The notes under the pieces were generated by a model. The model was not told the DNA's origin and did no database searches. It saw only the letters and a list, made by a program, of their open reading frames with translations. The translations under genes and the position numbers were made by a program. This document shows, piece by piece, positions 37,336-51,000 of a DNA stretch of 64,000 nucleotides (position 1 is the first letter of the stretch; the number at the start of each line of letters is the position of its first letter). Origin of the DNA: Cyprinodon diabolis (lineage: Eukaryota; Chordata; Actinopteri; Cyprinodontiformes; Cyprinodontidae); the NCBI GenBank assembly GCA_030533445.1, contig CM060071.1:248001-312000 (forward strand), given 5' to 3'.

Positions 37336-39069
37336 CGGACTCTGGTTTATAACTGGCTATGGTTTATAACGGGCTCTGGTCTATAACCGGCTCTGGTTTA
37401 AAAAGGGCTTTCGTATCTAAAGGGCTTTGGTTTATAAAGGGCTCTGGTATATAAAGGGCTCTGATTTATAAGGTGCTCTGGTTTATAAAGGTTTCTGGTT
37501 TATAAAGGGCTCTGCTTTGTAATGGGCTCTGGTTTATAACAGGCTCTAGTTTATAACCGGCTTTGGGTTATAAAGGGCTGTGGTTTATAAAGGGCTATGG
37601 TTTATAACGGGCTCTGGTTTTTAACCGGCCTGTGGCTTATAACGGGCTTTGGTTTAAAAAGGCCACTGATTTATAACAGGCTGTGGTTTATAACCGGCTT
37701 TGGTTTATAGGGCTCTGGTTTATAACAGGTTCTGGTTTATATCCGGCTTTGGTTTATAAAGGGCTCTGGTTTATAAAGGGCTCTGGTTTATAACAGGCTC
37801 TGGTGAATAAAAAGCTCTGGTTTATAACGGGCTCTAGTTTATAAAGGGCTGTGGTTTATAACAGGCTCTGGTATATAGAGGGCTTCGGTTTATTAAGGGC
37901 TCTGGTTTTTAATGGGCTCTGGCTTCTAACGGGCTTTGGTTTAGAAAGGCCTATGGTTTATAACAGGCTCTAGTGTATAACCTGCTCTGGTTTATATAGG
38001 GTTCTGGTGTATGACAGGCTCTGGTGTATAAAGGGCTTTGGTTACTAAAGGGCTTTGGTTTATAAAGGGCTCTGGTTTGTAATGGGCTCTGGTTTATAAC
38101 GGGCTCTGGTTTTTAACGGCCTCTGGCTTATAACGGGCTTTGGTTTAAAAAGGCTTCTGGTTTATAACAGGCTCTGGTTTACAACCGGCTTTGGTTTATA
38201 AAGGGCTCTGGTTTATAAACGGCTCTGGTTTATTACAGGCTCTGGTATATAAAGGGCTTTAGTTTATAAAGGGCTCTGGTTTATAAGGGGCTCTGGTTTT
38301 TAAAGGGCTCTGGTTTATAACGGGCTCTTGTTTATAAACGGTTCTGGTTTATAAAGGGCTCTGGTTTTTAATGGGCTCTGGTTTTTAACGGCCTGTGGCT
38401 TATACCGGGCTTTGGTTTAAAAAGGCCACTGATTTATAACAGGCTCTGGTTTATAACCGGCTTTGGTTTAAAAAGGGCTCTGGTTTATAAAGGGCTCTGG
38501 CTTTTAACAGGCTCTGGTGCATAAAAAGCTCTGGTTTATAACGGGCTCTAGTTTATAACCGGCTTTGGTTTATAACGGGCTCTGGTTCATAAAGGGCTCT
38601 GGTTTATAACAGGCTCTGGTTTATAAAGCATTCTGGTTTATAAAGGGCTCTGGTTTTTAACTGGCTCTGGTTTAAAAAGGGCTCTGGTTTTTAACGGGCT
38701 CTGGTCTATAACCGGCTCTGGTTTAAAAAGGTCTTTGGTTTGTAAAGGGCTCTGGTCTATAACTGGCTCTGGTTCAAAAAGGGTCTGGATTATAACCGGC
38801 TTTGGTTAATAAAGGGCTCTGGTTTATAAAGGGCTCTGGTATTTAAAGGGCTCTGGTTTATAACGGGCTCTGGTTTATAAAGGGTTCTGGTTTATAAAGG
38901 GCTCTGGTTTGTAATGGGCTCTGGTTTATAACGGGCTTTGTTTTAAAAAGGGCTCTGGTTTATAACAGGCTCAGGTTTATAACCGGCTTAGGTTTATAAC
39001 GGGCTATGGTTTATAACGGGATCTGGATTACAAAGGGTTCTGGTTTATAAAGGGCTCTGGTTTATAAAG

Positions 39070-40340
39070 GGCTCTGGTTTATTACAGGCTCTGAAATATA
39101 AAGGGGTTTGGTTTCTAAAGGGCTTTGGTTTATAAAGGGCGCTGTGTTTTAAAGGGCTCTGGTTTATAAAGGGCTCTGGTTTATAATGGGCTCTGGTTTA
39201 TAAAGGGCTCTGGTTTTTTAATGGGCTCTGGTTCATAAAGGGCTCTGGTTTATAACTGGCTCTGGTTTATAACGGGCTCTGGTTTAAAAAGTACTTTGGT
39301 TTTTACAGGGCTCTGGTTTATAAAGGGCTCTGGTTTATAAAGGGCTCTGGTTTATAACGGGCTCTGGTTTATAAAGGGTTCTGGCTTATAAAGGGCTCTG
39401 GTTCTTAAAGGCCTCTGGCTTATAACGGGCTTTGGTTTAAAAAGGCCTCTGGATTATAACAGGCTCTGGTTTATAACCGGCTTTGGTTTATGAAGGGCTC
39501 TGGTTTATTACAGGCTCTGGTATATAAAGGGCTTTGGTTTATAAAGGGTTTTGGTTTATAAAGGGCTCTGGTTTATAAAGGGTTCTGGTTTATAACAGGC
39601 TCTGGTTAATAAAGGGCTCTGGTTTTTATTGGGCTCTGGTTCATAAAGGGCTCTGGTTTATAACAGGCTCTGGTTTATAAAGCGTTCCGGTTTATTTAGG
39701 GCTCTGGTTTTTAACTGGCTCTGGTTTAAAAAGGGCTCTGGTTTTTAACGGGCTCTGGTCTATAACCGGCTCTGGTTTAAAAAGGCCTTTGGTTTGTAAA
39801 GGGCTCTGTTCTATAACCGGCTGTGGTTTATAGGGGGTCTGGTTTATAACCGGCTTTGGTTAATAAAGGGCTCTGGTTTATAAACGGCTCTGATTTATTA
39901 CAGGCTCTGGTATATAAATGGCTCTGGTTTATTACAGGCTCTGGTATATAAAGGGCTTTGGTTTCTAAAGGGCTTTGGTTTCTAAAGGGCGCTGGGTTAT
40001 AAAGGGCTCTGGTTTATAAAGGGTTCTGGTTCATAAAGGGCTCTGATTTTTAAAGGGCTTTGGTTTATAATGGGCTCTGGTTTATAAAGGGTTCTGGTTC
40101 ATAAAGGGCTCTGGTTTGTAATGGGCTCTGGTTTATAACGGGCTATGGTTTAAAAAGGGCTCTGGTTTATAACAGGCTCTGGTTTATAACCGGCTTTGGT
40201 TTATAACTGGCTCTGGTTGTTAAAGGGCTCTGGTTTATAACAGGCTCTGGTTTATAAAGCGTTCTGGTTTATAAAGGGCTCTGGTTTTTAACTGGCTCTG
40301 GTTTAAAAAGGGGTCTGGTTTTTAACGGGCTCTGGTCTAT
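39070..40340 (+). repeat. Third copy of a domain II segment (compare 14400-15700)
   Basis: CTGAAATATAAAGGGG at 39091 matches 14420, and the rare pair GCGTTCCGGTTTATTTAGGG near 39683 matches 14979. Offsets are 24671 and 24704 bp, a change of about two monomers. Just upstream, CTGGATTACAAAGGG near 39024 matches 13740 with about 36 monomers deleted between the two landmarks. This shows that blocks have moved or been copied over about 25 kb within the array. Confidence 0.75.
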
Positions 40341-42829
40341 AAAGGGCTTTGGTTTCTAAAGGCCGCTGGGTTATAAAGGGCTCTGGTTTATAAAGGGCTC
40401 TGGTTTTTACAGGGCTCTGGTTTATAACGGGCTCTGGTTTATAAAGGGTTCTGGTTTATAAAGGGCTCTGGTTTGTAATGGGCTCTGGTTTATAACGGGC
40501 TTTGGTTTAAAAAGGGCTCTGGTTTATAAAAGGCTCTGGTTTATAACCGGCTTTGGTTTATAACAGGCTCTGGCTTATAAAGGCCTCTGGTTTATAACAG
40601 GCTCTGGTTTATAAAGCCTTCTGGTTTATAAAGGGCTCTGGTTTTTAACTGGCTCTGGTTTAAAAAGGGCTCTGTTTTTTTAACTGGCTCTGCTCTATAA
40701 CCGGCTCTGGTTTAAAAAGGCCTTTGGTTTGTAAAGGGCTCTGGTCTGTAACCGGCTCTGGTTTAAAAAGGGTCTGGTTTATAACCGGCTTTGGTTAATA
40801 AAGGGCTCTGGTTTATAAACGGCTCTGGTTTTTTACAGGCTCTGGTATATAAAGGGCTTTGGTTTCTAAAGGGCGCTGGGTTATAAAGGGCTCTGGTTTA
40901 TACAGGGCTCTGGTTTTTATAGGGCTCTAGTTTATAACGGGCTCTGGTTTATAAAGGGTTCTGGTTTATAAAGGGCTCTGGTTTGTAATGGGCTCTGGTT
41001 TATAACCGGCTTTGGTTTAAAAAGGGCTCTGGTTTATAACAGGCTCTGGTTTATAACCGGCTTTGGTTTATAACAGGCTCTGGCTTATAAAGGCCTCTGG
41101 TTTATAACAGGCTCTGGTTTATAACCGGCTTTGGTTTATAAAGGGCTCTGGTTTATAAAGGGCTCCGGTTTATAACAGGCTCTGGTTAATAAAGGGCTCT
41201 GGTTTACAAAGGACTCTGGTTTTTAACTGGCTCTGGTTTAAAAAGGGCTCTGGTTTTTAACGGGCTCTGGTCTATAACAGGCTCTGGTTTAAAAAGGCAT
41301 TTGGTTTGTAACGGGCTCTGGTCTACAACCGGCTCTGGTTTAAAAAGGGTCTGGTTTATAAACGGCTTTGGTTAATAAAGGGCTCTGTTTTATTACAGGC
41401 TCTGGTATAGAAAGGGCTTTGGTTTCTAAAGGGCACTTGGTTGTAAAGGGCTCTGGTTTATAAAGGGCTCTGGTTTATAACCGGCTTTGGTTTATAAAGA
41501 ACTCTGGTTTATAACGGGCTCTGGTTTATAACCGGCTTTGGTTTATAAAGGGCTCTGGCTTAAAAAGGCCTCTGTTTTATAACAGGCTCTGGTTTATAAC
41601 CGGCTTTGGTTCATAAAGGGTTCTGGTTTATAACAGGCTTTGGTTTATAACCGGCTTTGTTTTATAAAGGGCTCTGGTTTATAAAGGGCTCTGGTTTATA
41701 ACAGGCTCTGGTGAATAAAAAGCTCTGGTTTATAACAGGCTCTAGTTTATAACCGGCTTTGGTTTATAAAGGGCTTTGGTTTATAAAGGGCTCTTGTTTA
41801 TGAAGGGCTCTGGATTATAAAGGGCTCTGGTTTATAACGGGCTCTGGTTTTTAACGGCCTGTGGCTTATAACGGGCTTTGGTTTAAAAAGGCCACTGATT
41901 TATAACAGGCTCTGGTTTATAACCGGCTTTGGTTTATAAAGGGCTCTGCTTTATAAAGGGCTCTGGTTTATAACAGGCTCTGGTGAATAAAAAGCTCTGG
42001 TTTATAACGGACTCTAGTTTATAACCGGCTTTGGTTTATAAAGTGCTCTGGTTTATAAAGGGCTGTGCTTTATAACAGGCTCGGGTATATAGAGGGCTTT
42101 GGTTTATAAAGGGCTCTGGTTTTTAATGGGCTCTGGCTTCTAACGGGCTTTGGTTTAGAAAGGCCTATGGTTTATAACAGGCTCTGGTTTATAACCGGCT
42201 CTGATTTATAAAGGGTTCTGGTTTATGACAGGCTCTGGTATATAAAGGGCTTTGGTTTCTAAAGGGCTTTGGTTTATAAAGGGCTCTGGTTTATAAAGGG
42301 CTCTGGTTTATAAAGGGCTCTGGTTTATAATGGGCTGTGGTTTTTAACGGCCTGTGGCTTATAACGGGCTTTGGTTTAAAAAGGCCTCTGGTTTATAACA
42401 GGCTCTGGTTTATAACCGGCTTTGGTTTATAAAGGGTTCTGGTTTATGACAGGCTCTGGTATATAAAGGGCTTTGGTTTCTAAAGGGCTTTGGTTTATAA
42501 AGGGCTCTTGTTTATAAAGGGCTCTGGTTTATAAAGGGCTCTGGTTTATAATGGGCTCTGGTTTTTAAAGGCCTGTGGCTTATAACGGGCTTTGGTTTAA
42601 ATAGGCCTCTGGTTTATAACAGGCTCTGGTTTATAACAGGCTCTGGTTTATAAATGGTTCTGGTTTATAAAGGGCTCTGGTTTGTAATGGGCTCTGGTTT
42701 ATAACGGGCTTTGGTTTATAAAGGGCTATGGTTTATAACGGGCTCTGGTCTATAACCGGCTGCGGTTCAAAAAGGGCTTTGGTTTCTAAAGGGCTTTGGT
42801 GTATAAAGGGCTCTGGTTTATAACGGGCT

Positions 42830-45620
42830 CTGGTTTTTAAAGGGCTCTGGTTTATAAGGTGCTCTGCTTTATAAAGGGTTCTGGTTTATAAAGCGCTCTG
42901 GTTTGTAATAGGCTCTGGTTTATAACGGGCTTTGGTTTATAAAGGGCTGTGGTTTATAAAGGGCTATGGTATATGACGGGCTCTGGTTTATAACCGGCTT
43001 TCGTTTATAAAGGGCTCTGGTTTATAAAGGGTTCTGGTTTTTTGACAGGCTCGGGTATATAAAGGGCTTTAGTTTCTAAAGGGCTTTGGTTTATAAAGGT
43101 CTCTTGTTTATAAAGGGCTCTGGTTTATTAAGGGCTCTGGTTTATAACGGGCTCTCGTTTATAACCGGCTTTGGTTTATAAAGGACTCTGGTTCATAACG
43201 GGCTCTGGTTTTCCAACCGGCTTTGGTTTAGACAGGGCTCTGCTTTATAAAGGCCTATGGTTTCTAAAGGGCTTTGGTTTATAAAGGGCTCTTGTTTATA
43301 AAGGGCTCTGGTTTATAAAGGGCTCTGGTTTATAACGGGCTCTGGTTTTTAACGGCCTGTGGCTTATAACGGGCTTTGGTTTAAAAAGGCCACTGATTTA
43401 TAACAGGCTCTGGTTTATAACCGGCTTTGGTTTATAAAGGGCTCTGGTTTATAACAGGCTCTGGTTTATAACCGGCTTTGGTTTATAAAGGGCTCTGGTT
43501 TAGAAAGGGCTCTGGTTTATAACAGGCTCTGGTGAATAAAAAGCTCTGGTTTATAACGGGCTCTAGTTTATAACCGGCTTTGGTTTATAAAGTGCTCTGG
43601 TTTATAAAGGGCTGTGGTTTATAACAGGCTCGGGTATATAGAGGGCTTTGGTTTATAAAGGGCTCTGGTTTTTAATGGGCTCTGGCTTCTAACGGGCTTT
43701 GGTTTAGAAAGGCCTATGGTTTATAACAGGCTCTGGTTTATAACCGGCTCTGATTTATTAAGGGTTCTGGTTTATGACAGGCTCTGGTATATAAAGGGCT
43801 TTGGTTTCTAAAGGGCTTTGGTTTATATATGGCTCTGGTTTATTACAGGCTCTGGTATATAAAGGGCTTTGGTTTCTAAAGGGCTTTAGGTTCTAAAGGG
43901 CTTTGGTTTCTAATGGGCTTTGATTTATAAAGGGCTCTGGTTTATAACAGGCTCTGGTTTATAACGGGCTTTGGTTTAAAAAGGCCTCTGGTTTATAACA
44001 GGCTCTGGTTTATAACCGGCTTTGGTTTATAAAGGGCTATGGTTTATAAAGGGCTCTGGTTTATAACGGGCTCTGGTTTTTAAAGGGCTCTGGTTTATAA
44101 GGTGCTCTGCTTTATAAAGGGTTCTGGTTTATAAAGCGCTCTGGTTTGTAATAGGCTCTGGTTTATAACGGGCTTTGGTTTATATAGGGCTGTGGTTTAT
44201 AAAGGGCTAAGGTATATGACGGGCTCTGGTTTATAACCGGCTTTGGTTTATAAAGGGCTGTGGTTTATAAAGGGTTCTGGTTTTTTGACAGGCTCGGGTA
44301 TATAAAGGGCTTTAGTTTCTAAAGGGCTTTGGTTTATAAAGGCCTCTTGTTTATAAAGGGCTCTGGTTTATTAAGGGCTCTGGTTTATAACGGGCTCTGG
44401 TTTATAAAGGGTTCTGGTTTATAAAGGGTTCTGGTTTATAAAGGGCTCTGGTTTTTAACGGCCTCTGGCTTATAACGGGCTTTGGTTTAAAAATGCCTCT
44501 GGTTTATTACAGGCTCTGGTTTATAACCGGCTTTGGTTTATAAAGGGCTCTGGTTTATAACAGGCTCTGGTTTATAACAGGCTTTGGTTTATAAAGGGCT
44601 CTGGTTTATAACAGGCTCTGGTGAATAAAAAGCTCTGGTTTATAACGGGCTCTAGTTTATGACCGGCTTTGTTTTATAAAGTGCTGTGGTTTGTAATGGG
44701 CTCTGGTTTATAACGGGCTTTGGTTTAAAAGGGGATCTGGTTTATAACAGGCTGTGGTTTTATAACCGGCTTTGTTTTATAACGGGCTCTGATTTATAAC
44801 TGGCTATGGTTTATAACGGGCTCTGGTCTATAACAGGCTCTGGTTTATAACTGTCTTTGGTTTATAAAGGGCTATGGTTTATAACGGGCTCTGGTCTATA
44901 ACCGGCTTTTGTTTATAAAGGGCTCTGGTTTATATATGGCTCTGGTTTATTACAGGCTCTGGTATATAAAGGGCTTTGGTTTCTAAAGGGCTTTAGGTTC
45001 TAAAGGGCTTTGTTTTCTAATGGGCTTTGGTTTATAAAGGGCTCTGGTTTATAACAGGCTCTGGTTTATAAAGGGTTCTGGTTTATAAAGGGCTCTGGTT
45101 TGTAATGGGCTCTGGTTTATAACGGGCTTTGGTTTAAAAAGGCCTCTGGTTTATAACAGGCTCTGGTTTATAACCGGCTTTGGTTTATAAAGGGCTATGG
45201 TTTATAACGGGCTCTGGTCTATAACCTGCTGCGGTTCAAAAAGGGCTTTGGTTTCTAAAGGGCTTTGGTTTATAAAGGGCTCTGGTTTATAACGGGCTCT
45301 GGTTTTTAAAGGGCTCTGGTTTATAAGGTGCTCTGCTTTATAAAGGGTTCTGGTTTATAAAGCGCTCTGGTTTGTAATAGGCTCTGGTTTATAACGGGCT
45401 TTGGTTTATAAAGGGCTGTGGTTTATAAAGGGCTAAGGTATATGACGGGCTCTGGTTTATAACCTGCTTTGGTTTATAAAGGGCTGTGGTTTATAAAGGG
45501 TTCTGGTTTTTTGACAGGCTCGGGTATATAAAGGGCTTTAGTTTCTAAAGGGCTTTGGTTTATAAAGATCTCTTGTTTATAAAGGGCTCTGGTTTATTAA
45601 GGGCTCTGGTTTATAACGGG
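42830..45620 (+). repeat. Three blocks at about 1.23-1.24-kb spacing
   Basis: The series AAGGTGCTCTGC, AAAGCGCTCTGG, TTTGTAATAGGCTC, TTTTTTGACAGGCTCGGG, GGGCTTTAGTTTCTAAAGGG is seen three times, with TCGGGTATATAAAGG at 43051, 44294 and 45520 (1243 and 1226 bp apart, near 73 and 72 monomers). Flanks between the blocks differ, so only the shared cores are clearly copied. Confidence 0.75.
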
Positions 45621-48059
45621 CTCTGGTTTATAAAGGGTTCTGGTTTCTAAAGGGCTCTGGTTTTTAACGGCCTCTGGCTTATAACGGGCTTTGGTTTAAA
45701 AATGCCTCTGGTTTATAACAGGCTCTGGTTTATAACCGGCTTTGGTTTATAAAGGGCTCTGGTTTATATACGGCTCTGGTTTATTACAGGCTCTGGTATA
45801 TAAAGGGCTATGGTTTCTAAAGGGCTTTAGTTTCTAAAGGGCTTTGGTTTTTAATCTGTTTTGGTTTATAAAGGGCTCTGGTTTATAAAGGGCTCTGGTT
45901 TTTAAAGTGCTCTGGTTTATAACAGGCTCTGGTTTATAAAGGGTTCTGGTTTATAAAGGGCTCTGGTTTGTAATGGGCTCTGGTTTATTACATGCTTTGG
46001 TTTAAAAAGGGCTCTGGTTTATAACAGGCTCTGGTTTATAACCGGCTTTGGTTTATAAAGGGCTCTGGTTTATAAAGGGCTATGGTTTATAACAGGCTCT
46101 GGTTAATAAAGGGCTCTGGTTTATAAAGGGCTCTTTGTTTTTAACGGGCTCTGGTCTATAACAGGCTCTGGTTTGAAAAGCCCTTTGGTTTGTAACGGGC
46201 TCTGGTCTATAACCGGCTCTGGTTTAAAAAGGGTCTGGTTTATAACCGGCTTTGATTTACAAAGGGCTCTGGCTTATAAAGGCCTCTGGTTTATAACAGG
46301 CTCTGGTTTATAACCGGCTTTGGTTTATAAAGGGCTCTGGTTTATAAAGGGCTCTGGTTTATAACAGGCTCTGGTGAATAAAAAGCTCTAGTTTATAACC
46401 GGCTTTGGTTTATAAAGGGCTGTGGTTTTTGACAGGCTCTGGTATATAGAGGGCTTTGGTTTATAAAGGGCTTTGGTATATAAAGGGCTCTGGTTTCAAA
46501 AGGGCTATGGTTTATAACGGGATCTGGTTTATAAAGGGTTCTGGTTTATAAAGGGTTCTGGTTTATAAAGGGCTCTGGTTTTTAACGGCCTCTGGCTTAT
46601 AACGAGCTTTGGTTTAAAAATGCCTCTGGTTTATAACAGGCTCTGGTTTATAACCGGCTTTGGTTTATAAAGGGCTGTGGTTTATAAGCAGCTCTTGTTT
46701 ATTACAGGCTCTGGTATATAAAGGGCTTTGGTTTATAAAGGGCTGTGGTTTAAAAGGGGCTCTGGTTTTTAAAGGGCTCTGATTTATAACGGGCTCTGGT
46801 TTATAAAGGGTTCTGGTTTGTAAAGTGCTGTGGTTTGTAATGGGCTCTGGTTTATAACGGGCTTTGGTTTAAAAGGGGATCTGGTTTATAACAGGCTGTG
46901 GTTTATAACCGGCTTTGGTTTATAACGGGCTCTGATTTATAACTGGCTATGGTTTATAACGGGTTCTGGTCTATAACAGGCTCTGGTTTAAAAAGGGCTT
47001 CCGTTTGTAAAGGGCTTTGGTTTATAAAGGGCTCTGGTTTATAAAGGGCTCTGGTTTATAAAGGGCTCTGGTTTATAACGGGCTCTGGTTTTTAACGGCC
47101 TGTGGCTTATAACGGGCTTTGGTTTAAAAAGGCCTCTGGTTTATAACAGGCTCTGGTTTATAACTGGCTTTGGTTTATAAAGGGCTCTGGTTTATAACGG
47201 GCTCTGGTTTATAACCGGCTTTGGTTTACAAAGGGCTCTGGTTTATATACGGCTCTGGTTTATTACAGGCTCTGGTATATAAAGGGCTTTGGTTTCTAAA
47301 GGGCTTTAGTTTCTAAAGGGCTTTGGTTTCTAATGGGCTTTGGTTTATAAAGGGCTCTGGTTTATAAAGGGCTCTGGTTTTTAAAGTGCTCTGGTTTATA
47401 ACAGGCTCTGGTTTATAAAGGGTTCTGGTTTATAAAGGGCTCTGGTTTGTAATTGGCTCTGGTTTATTACGGGCTTTGGTTTAAAAAGGGCTCTGGTTTA
47501 TAACAGGCTCTGGTTTATAACCGGCTTTGGTTTATAACGGGCTCTGGTTTATAAAGGGCTATGGTTTATAACAGGCTCTGGTTAATAAAGGGCTCTGGTT
47601 TATAAAGGGCTCTGGTTTTTAACTGGTTCTGGTTAAAAAATGCCTCTTTGTTTTTAACGGGCTCTGGTCTATAACAGGCTCTGGTTTGTAACGGGCTCTG
47701 GTCTATAACCGGCTCTGGTTTAAAAAGGGTCTAGTTTATAACCGGCTTTGGTTAATAAAGGGCTCTGGTTTATTACAGGCTCTGGTATATAAATGGCTCT
47801 GGTTTATTACAGGCTCTGGTATATAAAGGGCTTTGATTTCTAAAGGGCTCTGGTTTCTAAAGGGCGCTGGGTATTAAAAGGCTCTGGTTTATAAAGGGCT
47901 CTGGTTTTTAAAGGGTTCTGGTTTATAAAGGGCTCTGGTTTGTAATGGGCTCTGGTTTATAACGGGCTTTGGTTTAAAAAGGGCTCTGGTTTATAACAGG
48001 CTCTGGTTTTTAACCGGCTTTGGTTTATAACGGGCTCTGGTTTATAACGGGCTATGGTT

Positions 48060-49060
48060 TATAACGGGCTCTGGTCTATAACCGGCTCCGGTTCAAAAAG
48101 GGCTTTGGTTTCTAAAGGGCTTTGGTTTCTAAAGGGCTCTGGTTTATAACGGGCTCTGGTTTTTAAAGGGCTATGGTTTATAAGGTGCTCTGCTTTATAA
48201 AGGGTTCTGGTTTATAAAGCACTCTGGTTTGTAATGGGCTCTGGTTTATAACGGGCTTTGGTTTAAAAGGGCTGTGGTTTATAAAGGGCTATGGTTTATA
48301 ACAGGCTCTGGTTTATAACCGGCTTTGGTTTATAAAGGGCTCTGGTTTATAAAGGGTTCTGGTTTTTTGACAGGCTCGGGTATATAAAGGGCTTTGGTTT
48401 CTAATGGGCTTTGGTTTATAAAGGGCTCTGGTTTATAAAGGGCTCTGGTTTTTAATCTGCTCTGGTTTATAACAGCCTCTGGTTTATAAAGGGTTCTGGC
48501 TTATAAAGGGCTCTGGTTTGTAATGGGCTCTGGTTTATAACGGGCTTTGGTTTAAAAAGGGCTCTTGTTTATAACAGGCTCTGGTTTATAACCGGCTTTA
48601 GTTTATAACGGGCTCTGGTTTATAACAGGCTCTGGTTTATAACCGGCTTTGGTTTATAAAGGGCTCTGGTTTATAAAGGGCTATGGTTTATAATGGGCTC
48701 TGGTCTATAACCGGCTCCGGTTCAAAAAGGGCTTTGGTTTCTAAAGGGCTTTGGTTTATAAAGGGTTCTGGTTTATAAAGCGCTCTGGTTTGTAATGGGC
48801 TCTGGTTTATAACAGGCTTTGGTTTAAAAGGGCTGTGGTTTATAAAGGGCTATGGTTTATAACGGGCTCTGGTTTATAACCCGCTTTGGTTTATAAAGGG
48901 CTCTGGTTTATAAAGGGTTCTGGTTTTTTGACAGGCTCGGGTATATAAAGGGCTTTGGTTTCTAATGGGCTTTGGTTTATAAAGGGCTCTGGTTTATAAA
49001 GGGCTCTGGTTTTTAATCTGCTCTGGTTTATAACAGCCTCTGGTTTATAAAGGGTTCTGG
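48060..49060 (+). repeat. Paired block at 629/561-bp spacing
   Basis: CTCCGGTTCAAAA is at 48086 and 48715 (629 bp, 37 monomers) and TCGGGTATATAAAGG at 48376 and 48937 (561 bp, 33 monomers). The pair recurs downstream at 55651/56280 with 55941/56503, and at 61483 with 61144/61706, so the pair itself behaves as a higher-order unit. Confidence 0.75.
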
Positions 49061-49639
49061 CATATAAAGGGCTTTTGTTTAAAAAGGGCTCTTTTTTATA
49101 ACAGGCTCTGGTTTATAACCGGCTTTGGTTTATAACGGGCTGTGGTTTATAACAGGCTCTGGTTTATAACCGGCTTTGGTTTATAAAGGGCTCTGGTTTA
49201 TAAAGGGCTATGGTTTATTAAGGGGTCTTGTTTTTAAAGGGCTCTGGTTTTTAAAGGACTCTGGTTTATAAGGTGCTCTGCTTTATAAAGGGTTCTGGTT
49301 TATAAAGCGCTCTGGTTTATAAAGGGCTTTGGTTTATAAAGGGCTCTGGTTTATATACGGCTCTGGTTTATTACAGGCTCTGGTATATAAAGGGCTATGG
49401 TTTCTAAAGGGCTTTAGTTTCTAAAGGGCTTTGGTTTTTAATCTGTTTTGGTTTATAAAGGGCTCTGGTTTATAAAGGGCTCTGGTTTTTAAAGTGCTCT
49501 GGTTTATAACAGGCTCTGCTTTATAAAGGGTTCTGGTTTATAAAGCGCTCTGGTTTGTAATGGGCTCTGGTTTATAACAAGCTCTAGTTTATAACCGGCT
49601 TTGGTTTCCAAAGGGCTTTGGTTTATAAAGGGCTCTTAT

Positions 49640-50520
49640 TTATAAAGGGCTCTGGCTTATAAAGGGCTCTGGTTTATAACGGGCTCTGGTTTATAAAGGG
49701 TTATGGTTTATAAAGGGCTCCAGTTTTTAACGGCGTCTGGCTTATAACGGGATTTAGTTTAAAAAGGCCTCTGGTTTATAACAGGCTGTGGTTTATAACC
49801 AGCTTTGGATGATAAAGGGCTCTGGTTTATAAACGGCTCTGGTTTATTACAGGCTCTGGTATATAAAGGGCTATGGTTTTTAAAGGGCTTTGTTTTCTAA
49901 TGGGCTTTGGTTTATAAAGGGCTCTGATTTATAAGGGGCTCTGGTTGTTAAAGGGCTCTGGTTTATAACGGGCTCTGGTTTATAAAGGGTTCTGGTTTAT
50001 AAAGTGCTTTGGTTTGTAATTGGCCATGGTTTATAACGGGCTTTGGTTTAAAAGGGGATCTGGTTTATAACAGGCTCTGGTTTATAACCGGCTTTGGTTT
50101 ATAACGGGCTCTGGTTTATAACTGGCTCTGGTTTATAAAGGGCTCTGGTTTATAAGGTGCTCTGGTTTATAAAGGGCTCTGGTTTGTAATGGGCTCTGGT
50201 TTATAACGGGCCCTGGTTTATAACCGGCTTTGGTTTTTAAAGGGCTGTGGTTTATAAAGGGCTATGGTTCATAACGGGCTCTCGTTTATAACCGGCTTTT
50301 GTTTATAAAGAACTCTGGTTCATAACGGGCTCTGGTTTATAACTGGCTTTGGTTTATACAGGGCTCTGGTTTATAAAATGCTATGGTTTATAACAGGCTC
50401 TGGTTTGTAACGGGCTCTGGTTTATGACAGACTCAGGTTTATAAAGGGTTCTGGTTTATAAAGGGCTCTGGTTTATAACAATCTCTGGTGAATAAAGAGC
50501 TCTGGTTTATAACGGGCTCT
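49640..50520 (+). repeat. Mosaic duplication segment a, copy 1
   Basis: Landmarks CAGTTTTTAACGGCGTCTGG (49721), GGATGATAAAGGG, TTGGCCATGG and ACAATCTCTGGTGAATAAAG (about 50480) reappear in the same order at 51900-52850. The offset is 2261 bp (133 monomers) at the first landmark and 2346 bp (138 monomers) at the last, so the two copies differ by five whole monomers near 50120. Confidence 0.85.
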
Positions 50521-50529
50521 GGTTTATAA

Positions 50530-51000
50530 CCGGCTTTGGTTTATAAAGGGTTCTGGTTTATGACAGGCTCTCGTTTGTAATGTGCTCTGGTTTATAACGG
50601 GCTTTGGTTTAAAAAGGGTTCTGGTTTATAACAGGCTCTGGTTTATATCCGGCTTTGGTTTATAAAGGGCTATGGTTTATAACGGGCTCTGGTCTATAAC
50701 CGGCTCCGGTTCAAAAAGGGCTTTGGTTTCTAAAGGGCTTTGGTTTATAAAGGGCTCTGGTTTATAACGGGCTCTGGTTTTTAAAGGGCTATGGTTTATA
50801 AGGTGCTCTGCTTTATAAAGGGTTCTGGTTTATAAAGCGCTCTGGTTTGTAATGGGCTCTGGTTTATAACGGGCTTTGGTTTAAAAGGGCTGTGGTTTAT
50901 AAAGGGCTATGGTTTATAACGGGCTCTGGTTTATAACCGGCTTTGGTTTATAAAGGGCTCTGGTTTATAAAGGGTTCTGGTTTTTTGACAGGCTCGGGTA
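50530..51000 (+). repeat. Mosaic duplication segment b, copy 1
   Basis: TCGTTTGTAATGTGCTCTGG at 50571 and TCGGGTATATAAAGG at 50994 match 53920 and 54343; both offsets are exactly 3349 bp (197 monomers). The segment lies between a and c here but after c in the second occurrence (53880-54350). Confidence 0.85.

Larger units (their letters stand above)
37336..49640 (+). repeat. Array domain IV: mixed short modules
   Basis: This part combines pieces related to domain II (about 39000-40340), domain III (GGTTGTTAA near 40215, GGCATTTGG at 41296) and a new family with GACAGGCTCGGGTATATAAAGGG (43051, 44294, 45520, 48376, 48937). No regular unit covers the whole stretch. Local repeats include 41830-42260 against 43330-43810 (offset 1549 bp at TCGGGTATATAGAGGG) and three blocks near 42830, 44070 and 45300. 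Nothing other than satellite monomers is present. Confidence 0.8.
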